Below, piece after piece: positions 44,824 to 56,393 of a stretch of DNA of 64,000 bases. Made by a program: the position numbers and the translations under genes. The notes beneath the pieces were generated by a model, which was not told the DNA's origin, made no database searches, and saw only the letters and a program-made list of their open reading frames with translations. Source of the stretch: Paramacrobiotus metropolitanus. Taxonomy: Eukaryota; Tardigrada; Eutardigrada; Parachela; Macrobiotidae. The stretch lies in the NCBI RefSeq assembly GCF_019649055.1, contig NW_026570473.1, positions 1 through 64,000 of the forward strand, given 5' to 3'. Positions within the stretch are counted from its first letter, which is position 1, and every line of letters starts with the position of its first letter.

Positions 44824-45790
44824 TCAATCAGTATACCCATTCTCGCACGAAAACGTTGGAGGGCCAAAGTTCAGGTCGTAGGATTTTATCAGCATCATCT
44901 TTGAATATTCCAGTCCGGTTCCAGTCGCAGTGCGCTTGTCTCCACGCGGGGGAACAAAAACGCTTACGAATTTGGTAGAAATTCCTTCGCTGTTCAACTG
45001 ATTGGCAATGAAATCGTTGTACGCTTTCACACTGGTGAAATTTGAATTTTCAAGGCGAGGAATACCTCTCACGCAAAAATCAGCATGTGGTTTTCGCTTA
45101 CACTGGAAGGTCTTGCTCAATTCATTGCGAGGTTCCACGTCAGCACCGTTGTAGACCTGACATCCACGAATTGATTTTGGCAACCGCTTAGTAGCAACGA
45201 CATGTGCATACGAAGCATGGGTTGACGGAGATGACACAGGCGAAGGGTTCGATCGGGTTTCACTGCCAGCTGGCATAAACTCAGGACATTTCATCGCACC
45301 AAGCCGCGGCACGTTAACTTTTCGAGGTTTCCACAGTGCCCCCTTTTTCTCCATCGTCTTCCTCTTCTCGTCCAGAAGTTCCCAATTTCCCGGAGCGTAT
45401 CCGAAGTTTTCCTCAACAACACGCGCAACAAGAGGGTCCGAGATCACATCATCACTGTCGTATCCCCGCGCAGGGGTCTCACCGCCAGTGGCGAGTCCAC
45501 ATTCTATCACGAAAACTCGATCACATAGTTCTTGCACTCCGTTCTTCAATTCAGCGATATCAAGAGACGACAAAAGGTTCTCCTTAGGGAGGCTCCACGA
45601 CAGGACTTGGCAAGGCTGTGAATGGAGTGGCTTTCAGCTGGTTCTTGATGGCCACATTTTCTACAGTCAGTTCTTCGATCTTCGATTCCAGGCACTTTAC
45701 ATGGTTAACAAATTTCTTAAGTTCGGGTATAAATTTTTCCCAATTAACTTTTGAGCCAGAAAAGTCAAAAGAAAAGTTGCAATCAGTCAT
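44824..45790 (-). pseudogene. Coiled-coil protein, frameshifted, unrecognised
   Basis: The first frame starts at an ATG (45790): MTDCNFSFDFSGSKVNWEKF, then a Leu/Glu/Lys heptad region (KKFVNHVKCLESKIEELTVE), and stops after PSPVVEPP near 45595. The next frame begins in the overlap (SLPKENLLSSLDIAELKNGV) and continues to the stop at 44824, with a basic, Pro/Ser-rich middle and the C-terminal block FVPPRGDKRTATGTGLEYSK. A one-base shift separates them, so this is a decayed gene, a programmed frameshift or an assembly error. The layout (coiled coil then basic region) recalls ORF1/Gag-type proteins of retroelements, but no reverse transcriptase lies nearby. Confidence 0.5.
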
Positions 45791-45934
45791 GTTTCCAAAA
45801 TATATCAAAATATTCCAAAAGGTGAAAAACGTGTTGGCCCGGTCACTCCCGAGGTGTAAAATTTCAAGCCCTGAAAGATCCGGGGTTTTATAAAATGCGC
45901 ATTTGTAACCGGCAAAAACGTCCGGCAGATTCAT

Positions 45935-46528
45935 CCGTCCGGACGGTTTTGCAGGTTACATGCGTTCAGGACACCACAATATGGAAGAACACCTCAGGCT
46001 GTCGTACAAAACCTAGAAGATACGCTTGTACGTATCTGTCGTTAAATATTTGCTTTGCGTCTACTGGCGATGATAACAGTAAAGTGTAAAATCAGGTGAT
46101 GGCAATGCTAATGGTAAGGCAAAGAAGTTCAGCCTAGGAACTGCTAAATCGACTTCGAAGATTCGATCCAGGAGTTGATGGAGATGTTTTAGCTGTTTGC
46201 ATTTACTGTTTAATTATCGCAATGCTCTGCGAATCTCGATTCAATAGGCCGATGATATTAGGGTGATTGAAAGCCTTCTTTCTGACGTTGATTTTCTGAT
46301 AATTCCTCTTTTATCTGTAGTATGACCAGTCTGTACCACTTGAGATATCGGATTTCTTCTAAAAGAACTGATCCCCTATGCTTGTGAATGAACTAAATTT
46401 TTTGCATTAATATCTGTGGCTGCACTGAAATAAACAGACATGTTTGCACTTTAACTAAACAACTTGCTTAGAATTTCCAGACACGAAAATCCAAATGAAC
46501 ATTCTGCAGATTATGTCACTTAACAAAA
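45935..46528. other. Intergenic
   Basis: Downstream of the mosaic protease-like gene; no gene or strong repeat seen. Confidence 0.4.
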
Positions 46529-49500
46529 CTATTCGGCTGTGGTCATTTGGTTCATGGTCAGATAAGGACCGATTACATCGCTGATCCATTGCCGGTGCTG
46601 GTAGATGTCGGTGTACACCGAGGGGGCCATCCAGAGAGAATCACACACCGGCTGGAAACTGCGGATCCCCACCACTTCCCATAACTGCTCGGCATTCCGG
46701 CAAATTACCGGCGCGCCATCCACTCGACCCTGCGCCACAGATTCTTCCGTTATTGCGATGCTGTTTTATCAGATATGTTATTGGTCTACACTTACGCGGA
46801 AGTTTTCTTAACTAATTTTTACCATGCAGGGACTCCTGTGCGTGGTATTGCGGAAACCGCCACACACCATCGAGTCGGTGATCAATCCGTTGTAATTGCC
46901 AGCTTGATTGCACTGCTCCGTCGATATCAGCGGAGTCTTCCAGAAATAAAGTTGCCCTTCCGGCCGTTTAGTCATCCGCGTGCCCGGAATTTCCGTTCCT
47001 ACAAAACAAATGAAGCACAGTGACGGAATGCATCAGCAATGAAATGCTAATTCATTTTCGCCATAAAAGGAAATTGATCGGATTGTGTAAAACACTTGTT
47101 CGGTCGAAAGAATAAATGCAGCACAAAGATCGTGGACAAATATTATGTCTTCAGCATTGCTTTCGATGCGCTTTTATAAGATACGAATGCAAAAAGCAGG
47201 CGGCGTGTATTCCGTGTTTTTTTACAGGCAAAATTGGGCATCAAAATTCGTGCTGGACTTAAGTTTCCGGTTAAATAAAACAACTTTTGAAAAAAGTCGC
47301 TGCTAACTGATACAGCTGCAACACTCGCATGCTGCTGATGCTTGCTGCAACACTCGCATATTGATCGGCCGCAAAGACTTTGATCACCTTCGAAGTTCGA
47401 ATTACTTGCAAAACTTGAGTGCGTCAACATACTTGAGTGCAAGTATCCATAGGATACACACGACGCGTTCAGCGCTACCGAACTCCTCGGCATCCACACA
47501 GCCGCATTTTTCCCCAGATTGGAGCCTATTATTAAGCTTTCCACGGCTTCCACCAACACCAGATCGTGCTTGGAAAAATAGATATTAAACTTAACATTCG
47601 GATGGGGAACAAACCGTCGAATCATATGGAAGGAGCTCCGATCCATGGAGCTGGGGTCGGTGAATAGCGCCCAATCCCCCGGCGATATCATGGGGTCACT
47701 AAACAATCGTACAGTTACAAAACCGGCAGCGTTCTTATGCATAGGTAAATTATAAGCAGCAACTCACGCTTGAGAGACGCATTCGTAGGATGTAAGAATC
47801 CAGCGCGAGTTCAACAGAACGCCGATGCACTTTTCCAGGTCACCTTTTAAATACATTAGCACGACAATTTGGCGGTGCTCGTTAGGCGCGGTTCTGTATG
47901 CTACAGAAGGATCGAGGTTCGTCAGATCGAACTGCCGATTGCCTCGTGCTGAAACAGCCAATATTAATTTCGGCATTGAAACGTGCTGTACTGCCTTTCT
48001 ATGGATATCGTCATGCATTATTTAAAGTCCAGCTACATGCAAGCCATGTTTTTTATACCATCAGGACACTGCAGTGTGAATGGCGCTGGTGACGTCGTCG
48101 TGTCCGGTACGAGCATCGTGGCCACGGTCTTGTTGAGCGCCACACCGGTGATGTTTCCGACAACATTGAACAGCACCGCGGCAAATCCTGCTGCTGTACT
48201 TTTCGACAGTCCAACCGGTCTCCGCATGATAAAATTATACGAAGCATTTCCGTTCTCCGCCGACACCTCCTCCAGACCAAAATGCACCGGCGTTATTGAT
48301 GCCACGGTCGTCGGGACAGTCGTCGCAGCGGTGTACTGGTAGTCGGCAGCTCATGGGCGGTCGTATTGACTGCAGTATGGGATTCAAACGAAAAGGGTTC
48401 CTTGTAGGCATAGAATACCGATTCATTGGTGCGCGCCACAGTGGACAGCGCCGGTCCGATGAGATCCCGCATCCAGTCGACGGCGTAGGTCAGATTGGCA
48501 AAGACCAGGGGTTTGGGGCTGAAGTTGCCGCATTTGTGCTGGTAGCTGAGGAAGCCGCGGATTTCCCATGCACCCAGTGTGCTTTGGCAGATCATCGGCG
48601 ACACGGCGTCCTCCTGCAAAAAGCATTGTACATTATATTATGTACTTTGTATTACGCCAAAAGCAAAACGTATGTCGCCATTTTGTGGTAAATATATCCC
48701 GAATCTAGTCATACTCTGAGACAAACTAATTGAATTTGCTTTGCGACAAAGCATCCGTCTCTGCAGCGGTATTTTGCATTCCTCTCACACTCTGGATTTC
48801 TGTTGATATTTCCGTAAGGGAAATTTGATAGTGTTACTATCTGTACTGTTTGTCAGACGACTTACGTCACACACAGACAGCGAGCTCCGCCAGCACTCCA
48901 TACTTCCGCTGACCAGTCCGACAAAATTCCGCCTCGAATTACAATCGATATCGGCCGCGCGCTGCAGCTGTGATGCCACCACGGTACTGTTATCGTAAAG
49001 CTTCACCAGTTTGCACAAGGACGGAATAGCACTGGACGGCAAACAAATGGGAACCAAGTTGGCCGGGACTACGCTAGCCAGTTTCAACAGAGTAAAATCG
49101 TAATTATGCAGCATGCGCACAGTCAGATGGTTAGGATGGAAAAACACCGCGCTCACGCTGGTGTGGAAAGAGTTGGCATAAAAGGTCAATTTTATTGTGC
49201 TGGCCGGTCTAAAATAATGAACACAAAAATCAGCTGCCAGACAAGCTTTACAGATAATTCTGCTCCATGTATAACGTAAAGTATTATTTAAAGAAATAAA
49301 ATTTCTAACGCATATGTTTTGTGGAGGTGATAAAGAAGTTTTAGTACCTATTTTGCAAACAGCTGGCCGACGTCAGAATCCAGATTGGTGCCACCAGGTA
49401 TCCATTGCACACCGTGAATGCATCACCGTCGAACATAATCTTCACAATAGCCGACTGCAATTTGAGCTGATTGCCGACACCGGGATCACTGGCGATTTGG

Positions 49501-51975
49501 CACCGGAGCCTCTCGCATGTAATTCCGGCTCGGGAAGTGGGATCGGAGCAGGTGTCAGGTGAGGAGATGAGAAGCTGCTGCAGCACGGGCAGCGTCGCAT
49601 TGAAGTCCGGTTTCATCGAGAAAGTGTTGCCGGTTTCGGTGGCTGGAGCGGGAAGAGCGAACACTGCCACGGCCGGTCTAATGCAAACATTAGGAAATTC
49701 TGATACAGAAACTGGTAGTTTTAGAACGGCGGTGTCTACGGGAAACTTTAGGAGCCTCGATTTTCTCTTAGATGTAATAAAAACCAATTTGTTTGGTATC
49801 AAAATTCTTATAATTTTTTTCTTATTCTTTTGAGAGATCGCTTGATGGTTTTCGTTAAGAAATGTGCAAGTTCCAAGTGACTGAGTTTAGCATGTGAGTC
49901 TACGCGCAATGGACATGACCGACTTATTTTGGTCTGCTGCTGGTCTTGCCGTTAAAATATCGGTCCTCGGACCGATTGTCTAGTGTAACCACATTTATGG
50001 AGTCCACTGTACGATAATAACTGCTTCAGCTCTATATTTTTCGTTTGATCATTTAGTTGATATTATTAAACACTAACTCAAGTTGGCAAATCGCCGAAGA
50101 GGATGATTTGTCATCGACCTTTTACCCTGTATGTTCTTAACATAGTACATAACACAGTATATATGTACATCACCGAATCGGACACAATCAAGCTTCCTTA
50201 ATTCAAACGCGTAATTATTTAAAATGGATGATGTTCTGCTTAGTAATTAGCTGCTCAAAGTACGCAACGACAAGAGTAGCAACTTCAGTTAAGTATTACA
50301 GGATGTTGGTTAACTTCAGTGTGAGTTTACCGGTATCCAAGTTGTTGGCAAATTTTATTAGCCGCTCGAAGATTCCATCCGTGGGTGCAGAGAGTGTGCC
50401 ATTCGGTATCCAGCATTCGTGCCTGCACTAATCCAGAGTATTGTAGCTGGAAGCAGTCTTTTTCATCGCTGTATCCATCAGGGCAGTCCGCCACTCCGTT
50501 GCAGCGCAATCTGTACCATGGTAGACATATCGATTGTTAAAACAACTCACCAAAAATTTAGCGTATGGTGTGTAGGCTCGTTTTACAACTGATGTTTGGA
50601 AAATGTGTTATGTACCTCGCATCAATGCAACCGCCACCACCTTTACAAGAAAACTTTCCGGCATCGCACTGACAGTTAATTTCGTCCTCATGACTGAGAC
50701 AGTCAATTCGTCCATTGCACCTAGCGCAACATCAACTGCATCAGAAACACATCAATGTTTTATTTCTCTGTTTGTGTTAATCAAACCAACACCCAAAATG
50801 TTTTTTGATTGGGTTATAAGGCTCTGGTCCACCTGGAGGTGATCGAGCTTCCATGCACAAACAAAATTCCAGTTGACAACAGATTCCTTACCTCCAGTGC
50901 AGTGGAATACACCGTAGGCTCTGATGGCAGGTAAATTGATTGGGACTAGTACAAGTGTTATCCGTTTCAATGCAGTTTAACTCGTCAACTGGCAAGCCCA
51001 TGACAAAGCAGTCGCCTACTCCATCACAGCGGTTATCGTTTTCCAGACAGTATCCCGTAACACATTTGAACATTCCCGCCGCGTGGCAGACGCTTTGTGA
51101 ACAGTCGCGCTCATCGGATCCATCGCTGCAGTCTTCTACACCATCGCACTGTACAAGACATAGATTTAATGCGTAATGCATACACAATAAACTTTTCAAT
51201 TTTTTTGGAAGAAAATCTCAGCGCTCCCAACACGCAGGTAAAAGACTGAAATTTTATAAGATGTCATTTTATTTTACAATTACAGTATTTCATTTTGTAA
51301 TTTATTATTAAAATTTTAAAATTATGATTTCTATTTAAATTTTATTTTATAATGATTGAATAGAAGATTTATACATCATTGCATTACACAATGAGGCCAT
51401 CAAAATGCCATTGCGACTGACCACAAGCCCAGAGGGAACACATGCTCCTGACCAGCAGCGGAAGTTGGGAAGGCAGTCGGTGCAGTTGGCCTCATCGGAG
51501 CCATCCTGGCACTCCTGCACACCGTTGCATACCACCAAGTGCGGCACACAACGGTTCTCCTTTCGGCAAAGAAATTCGTCACTGTAACAGTGCGCAACGG
51601 CTCTGATGACAGAAGCAGGTGGCGGAATAGCTGACACACTCGGCAATATGTTAGGAACGGCTGTGTTCACCGTTAATAATGGCTGGGATGCTACCGTACT
51701 AGCAAAAGTCATTGTCGAGTTATCTGTAACGGCGGGGACAGTTTCCGCAGCGGCAGTTGCGGAAATCCTTAATACCTGAAAGCCGTATTTACATACAAAG
51801 GTGAAAATAAGACAGTCTTACTGCAGTTTGAAGCTGTGCCGCAACCGTGGAAAAAATTAACTTCAACACCCATTCTGGACTGGCGAAACAACGGAGCAAC
51901 ACTTAAGTTTTTACATGGAAAAATTTTGTTGGCAGATACCTGGGCAAGAATGGCAACGACGTAATAGTAGGCCAT
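46529..51975 (-). CDS. Secreted LDLa-SRCR-trypsin mosaic protein with two inactive protease domains
   Basis: Thirteen exons (51975-51940, 51775-51422, 51148-50892, 50720-50616, 50510-50331, 49677-49348, 49208-48866, 48613-48419, 48335-48059, 47948-47768, 47698-47433, 46998-46823, 46729-46529) join in phase to 966 residues. Order: signal peptide (MAYYYVVAILAQ), Thr/Ser/Val-rich stretch, five LDLa modules (for example CNGVQECQDGSDEANC), an SRCR module (WHTLCTHGWNLRAANKICQQ), then two trypsin folds in tandem. In the first, the His site reads ILTSASC, Asp is kept in NYDFTLLKL, and the Ser site is EDAVSPMIC. In the second they read ILTSYEC, KHDLVLVEA and GRVDGAPVIC. Catalytic His and Ser are lost twice, so no proteolysis is expected. 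It resembles matriptase/corin-type proteins in module order but is soluble, and may be a binding or decoy protein. Confidence 0.82.
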
Positions 51976-52098
51976 GGCAAATGGATTCACTTTGTATACT
52001 GCAAAAAAGGATTAGTTAGTTCTTTAATGGTCTCTAGCGTTTACTCAGTATTTTACAATCGTTGTATTTTTCTCCGTATTAATGTACATGCAACTTAC

Positions 52099-52305
52099 GT
52101 CCTCTTCTGCCACATACGTGTAGTCGAAATGATTTTGGTATCGGTGCTTTAATGCATCAGTAACACTAGGATATTCGGGTGGGACATCTGGATCACGTAG
52201 AAATATGAATAGGGAAGAAAATGCTGTTTGAACATCTCGGTTAAGCGAACCAAGGTATGCAGTCGGGTCGAGATTTATTGCATCATCATTAATTTTTTTT
52301 ATCAT
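52099..52305 (-). other. Possible upstream exon, unassigned
   Basis: A minus-strand frame (VTDALKHRYQNHFDYTYVAE) ending at a strong GTAAGT donor. The exon at 51998 begins after a strong acceptor (CCTTTTTTGCAG), so an upstream exon of the mosaic gene must exist. The reading phase does not match, so this may be 5' UTR or belong elsewhere. Confidence 0.3.
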
Positions 52306-52536
52306 TTAAGAAATCAAGGATATGATAAATAGAAAACCTGTAAACGACCGATGACCGTTCTTGGCAATGGCCCTTACTAATCCAGTACTCCTATACTGCC
52401 GAAGAAGTTTGCGCCGAAGAAGTTACCTATACTGTCGAAGAAGTTTGCGCTTTGAAATAACGCAGTTGAGAAGTAAACCGGTAAACAATTGAATACACGG
52501 AACTGGTTTGCCTTTTAATCGTTTTTATACGAAACA

Positions 52537-53908
52537 ATGAGCCAGTACGCGCCGCTTGATATTGTGCTGCAGGATCAAACGTGGCAGTCCTTGGTAAGCT
52601 CGACAGTTCTTTGGTAATTCTTAATAAATGTCTTTGTTGGCAGACTTGCTATACTGTTTTAGCTGGAGGACCTGTGCTGGCATTGTCGTTGCAACCGGTT
52701 TTGGCGTATTTCTAAACATTATGCTCGTAACTATTCGAATAGCACTTAACTCCATTGCTACTAACCATGGCACGACGTTATGCGTATGCTTTCACTTTGT
52801 TATTTTCTTATTTTAATAACCGTAGTAATTCCGGCTGTTTGGAGGCCGCAAGCAACCAGAGGAGGAGGAAGTTTTTTTTTGGGGGGAATTCAGCGCATCG
52901 TAAACTTTGCCGGCAATTTCGACTGGATTTTCATTGTCATGGATTGTGCTACCTATATCCTACAAATCTACAACATGAAAGACATCAGGTGCGTAATGCC
53001 CTGACCCTGAATATTCTTATCTGCTTAAATACACATGCATAGGCAACGGTGTGGAATTGATGTTGAACAAATTTGATAACTGGTCAACGCGAATGGATAA
53101 CCATGTGTCGCGATTTGAACTTAATAAAATAAACGGTATAAACCATGTGTTACAATTGCATTATGGAATGGAACCTCCCCATATCGTTCCTCCGGAATCC
53201 CTGAGAACCCTCGAAGCACCGGATCGGATTTATAAGGTAATCGAATCGTTTCGGAATAGGGAACGAAATGTGGTGAGCAGTTATGGCCCCCGTAGATCTC
53301 ATAACAGAAGTCGATACCGTCATTCCTATTTAGACCGCAACCGCATTTATGAAACTGATACGTTTAATTCCGACAAGGTTCTGAACTTCTGGATGTGTGT
53401 TAGAAACGGTGTCCTTTTGGGAATTGCCAAAAAGTCTTAACGGATTCGCCTAGTATACGGTACGCCATACGAACAATCTTGTGCTATGCGACAACAATGG
53501 ACCCATCCCTTTCCAATGCGAAGGCTTCACTTTGGACAATGAGACATTCGTCATGCTGACGAGGACAAATTCGCCTTCCTTTCGTGTTGGTGATCTGATT
53601 TTGCAAATCAATGAAAAGAAGCGTATTACAAACAGTAAGTACCTGTACGCTGCAGTTTAATGGGAATTTTGGATTCAGTAAGAAAATGGAAATTGGCGAT
53701 TTCATTGTTTCCTTTATCTATGCATTTAGCAGAGACTTTAGGAGATTTTCATTACCCAGGCCCTCGTCTAAAAAGTCGTCTTACTGAAAGCACCACCGAA
53801 AGAACGTTGAAAATTCAGTACATACACAAGATCGGATCTGACATGGAAACGGGGCACTTTCTTGATTCTCTAACGCACCCACACAAGAATTCATGCGTTT
53901 TAAATTAA
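52537..53908 (+). CDS. PDZ-like domain protein, multi-exon, partial model
   Basis: Candidate start at 52537 (MSQYAPLDIVLQDQTWQSL) with a GTAAGC donor after 52593. A block near 52800-52988 reads NFAGNFDWIFIVMDCATYIL, ending at GTGCGT. A third block (53045-53400) reads NKFDNWSTRMDNHVSRFELN and PPHIVPPESLRTLEAPDRI. The best exon, 53454-53634 (TAG acceptor, GTAAGT donor), encodes FTLDNETFVMLTRTNS and FRVGDLILQINEKKRITN, a PDZ-type carboxylate loop and beta-C segment. It joins in phase to 53730-53908, which ends at a stop. The early exons contain hydrophobic segments, and not all phases could be reconciled. It is divergent from the mosaic gene with a short shared upstream region. Confidence 0.45.
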
Positions 53909-55323
53909 TATTGACTTACAGTAGCTTATGCAGTGCTTCCTGTACAAAGTAACTGGGTATAAAAATCCAAAGAATTTGTTCTTAACTGTAATAGCACTAG
54001 TGGTACTCTTATTAGCACATTATTGTGCATAAACGCATTACAGGCCTATAGTCGGAATGAACGTGGCTGACTTCTAACTTCCAAGTATCTATAAATAATA
54101 CGGTCAAAAACAAAATTGTGGTGGAAGGTTTTATAAGACACACTGAGAGCATTCAGTACACCAGTGAAGAATAACAGTGTCATGTTATTCATAATTTAAT
54201 ATTGAGCTCTGATGTTTAAGCGCTCATCGCAGTAAAAGTATGTTCACTTATCTGACTCTGGTGAGTGACTAGTCTTGGTAGAACTTCTAGTACAAGAAAG
54301 TTATAAAGTGGTGACGTTAATTTATTACTGCTAATGTTATGTCATCTGATTTGTAAACACAGCTTTATTACGGTTTATGCCATATAGATAATTCATGATA
54401 AACGCTCACTCAGTGACTAGTTTTGCTTTCGCCTGGAACTAGTTATAAAGTCATAAAGTGGGGACGCAAATTTATTACTGCTACTGTCATCAACTTAGTT
54501 GCCGGTTACGAATTATCAAGGAGGAAATGACGAACCGACGAACCATTGCCTTGTTGCATTATCTTAATTAGTATTCTCTTTCTGCCGATGGGTGAGCTCG
54601 GATCGTAAATTCCGAATAAAATATGCGCGTTGCAAAGACTGCTTATGGCACTTGTTTTCCATGAAAATAACGAACGCTGACAAAGCTCTATAAGCGATAA
54701 TTACTAGTACTATTCTAGTTACAGTCTCTTTTAATAATACCTTTTATTACTACCTCATATGAGTCATAGCTATTGATACCCGAGAAAGCGGAACAATGCC
54801 GGAAAAGGTTGGCTGCAGAGTAAAAGATAGTGCCAAAATGTATTACACGTAGGGAAAGGTAGTGCGAAAGGTTTTTTATCTCTGTTGCATGAGTCGCGCA
54901 ATTATATATTTTAATGTATAATAATGCTATAAGAATATTAAACAGTGCAGAGTACAGAAAGCAGGGCTTTTTTTGCAATTACTAGACTAAGGGTAATGCG
55001 CCTATGGAATTTGGTGGCATATTAGAACGATCGCGTCCATGTTGTATCAGTAGCACGAGGCCGGCCGGCGCTGTCGGGTAAACACGTCCTGGCCCGATCT
55101 ATAAAAATTAAAAAATATATCTTGATCGAAAGCAGCTACATACAAACAGCCAGAAATGCGAGATTATGAGCATACAGTCATATTCTCGAGAAGCGCTAGC
55201 CTAACACAAGGAACGCAAACGTTTTTAATTCGGCTACTGCTCAGTTCTTTCGCACTGTCTAGACTACGTTCCCGTGCTCTTCCGCAATAGGGATATCGTT
55301 CTGCATCCTTAAAAGTAACTTAC
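53909..55323. other. Intergenic and unresolved last exon of the second avidin gene
   Basis: The final exon of the minus-strand avidin-like gene should lie in 55140-55320 but was not fixed; one candidate follows CCTTGTGTTAG near 55207. The rest has no gene. Two similar blocks (GTGACGTTAATTTATTACTG at about 54311 and GGGGACGCAAATTTATTACTG at about 54461) form a diverged direct repeat. Confidence 0.4.
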
Positions 55324-56393
55324 AGTACACCCTTCCATGAATCAGCGAGGGAATCCTGCTTTCGCACCAAGTGCCATGAGGTCTTGATCACCACCAGATT
55401 TCGTTCGCTGTCAACGTAACCTTAAACCAAATAACATCGTCGACACTACACGTATCAACGTTATTTTTGTATCATTATCAAAAGTAATAAAATATTAAAA
55501 TATTAGAAGTAATACTTCAGCATAAATAATTCTGCAATTTGAGCACAATCTTACAGTTTCCAGCCCAGGCGGTAATGGCGCCACTGTTATCCTGCCAAAT
55601 CAAAAGCAGCCATGTTAGCGAAGATGTTAACAGAGTTAACCGTACTACCCTAGTACTCGCTGTACCCAGTTCACGGTGAAAGCCAGAGTGGCATTCTTCA
55701 AGTAACCGACCAGCGGTCCAGTGGACGGCGCTGCAAGCAAACCGTTAATTTCATCGTGGGTTTATTTGTGCAACACTGTTGTTGAATCCCGAGTACCTGC
55801 GTTGGAAGAATTGGCCTGGCTCTGTGCGGTATTGACGTACGACGCGTAGTCTCCATGGATCAGCCGCCCGTTGCCGTGGCGGAGCACCACTTCCGAATTG
55901 AGCTGGTTGTACCAGAGACCGGAAATATCGTCGCATGTTACCGGAGCGTCCTAGAAAAATCCTCCTTCAATCAGCCTCGCTGCACATAACAAACAGCGTG
56001 TATGTCGTACTAAAAAAATTAGATGTCGGCGATTTGGTTGGCGGTTAAAAAACTTGATGATAAAGTATGGATATAATATGTAGGAACATATCCAGTACGT
56101 ATAAGTCATGATAAGTGTAATTTGTAAATGTCTCGTAGACTGAGCTTTGGGTCCGGTAATGAGCTTTGGGTCCGAAGCTCGAACAGAAAAGCGCTGGTTT
56201 GCGCAGTACGCCTTAAGGCAAGGCTTTCTTCGTTCTTTAGTCCTATGTCTTCTCCAGATTACTTCCGACGTCTTACCACACGGCTTCGCAGCGAATTATC
56301 GGCGGGGTTGGGTACCAATTTGGCATTGCTGCTGGTGGCCATCAGCATCACCATGGCGCAGAATATCAAAGCTGCATACACAATTTTCGACAT
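55324..56393 (-). CDS. Second secreted avidin-like protein, five of six exons
   Basis: Exons on the minus strand: 56393-56277, 55950-55797, 55730-55666, 55591-55555 and 55420-55324. The middle four have exactly the lengths of the first avidin gene (154, 65, 37, 97 nt) and the same phases. The signal peptide is MSKIVYAALIFCAMVMLMAT, followed by an Arg-ending propeptide-like stretch. The mature part reads DISGLWYNQLNSEVVLRHGN, IHGDYASYV, LAFTVNW, ITAWAGNCYVD and IKTSWHLVRKQDSLADSWKG, keeping the Asn, Ser, Tyr, Thr and Trp ligands of avidin. The aromatic before the GNC turn is Trp here, as in streptavidin. The last exon (C-terminal strand) is not resolved, so either it diverged or the gene is truncated. 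Confidence 0.82.

Noticed and set aside
46605-49833. Several plus-strand frames across the mosaic gene
   Set aside because: Antisense shadows of exons that assemble in phase on the minus strand.
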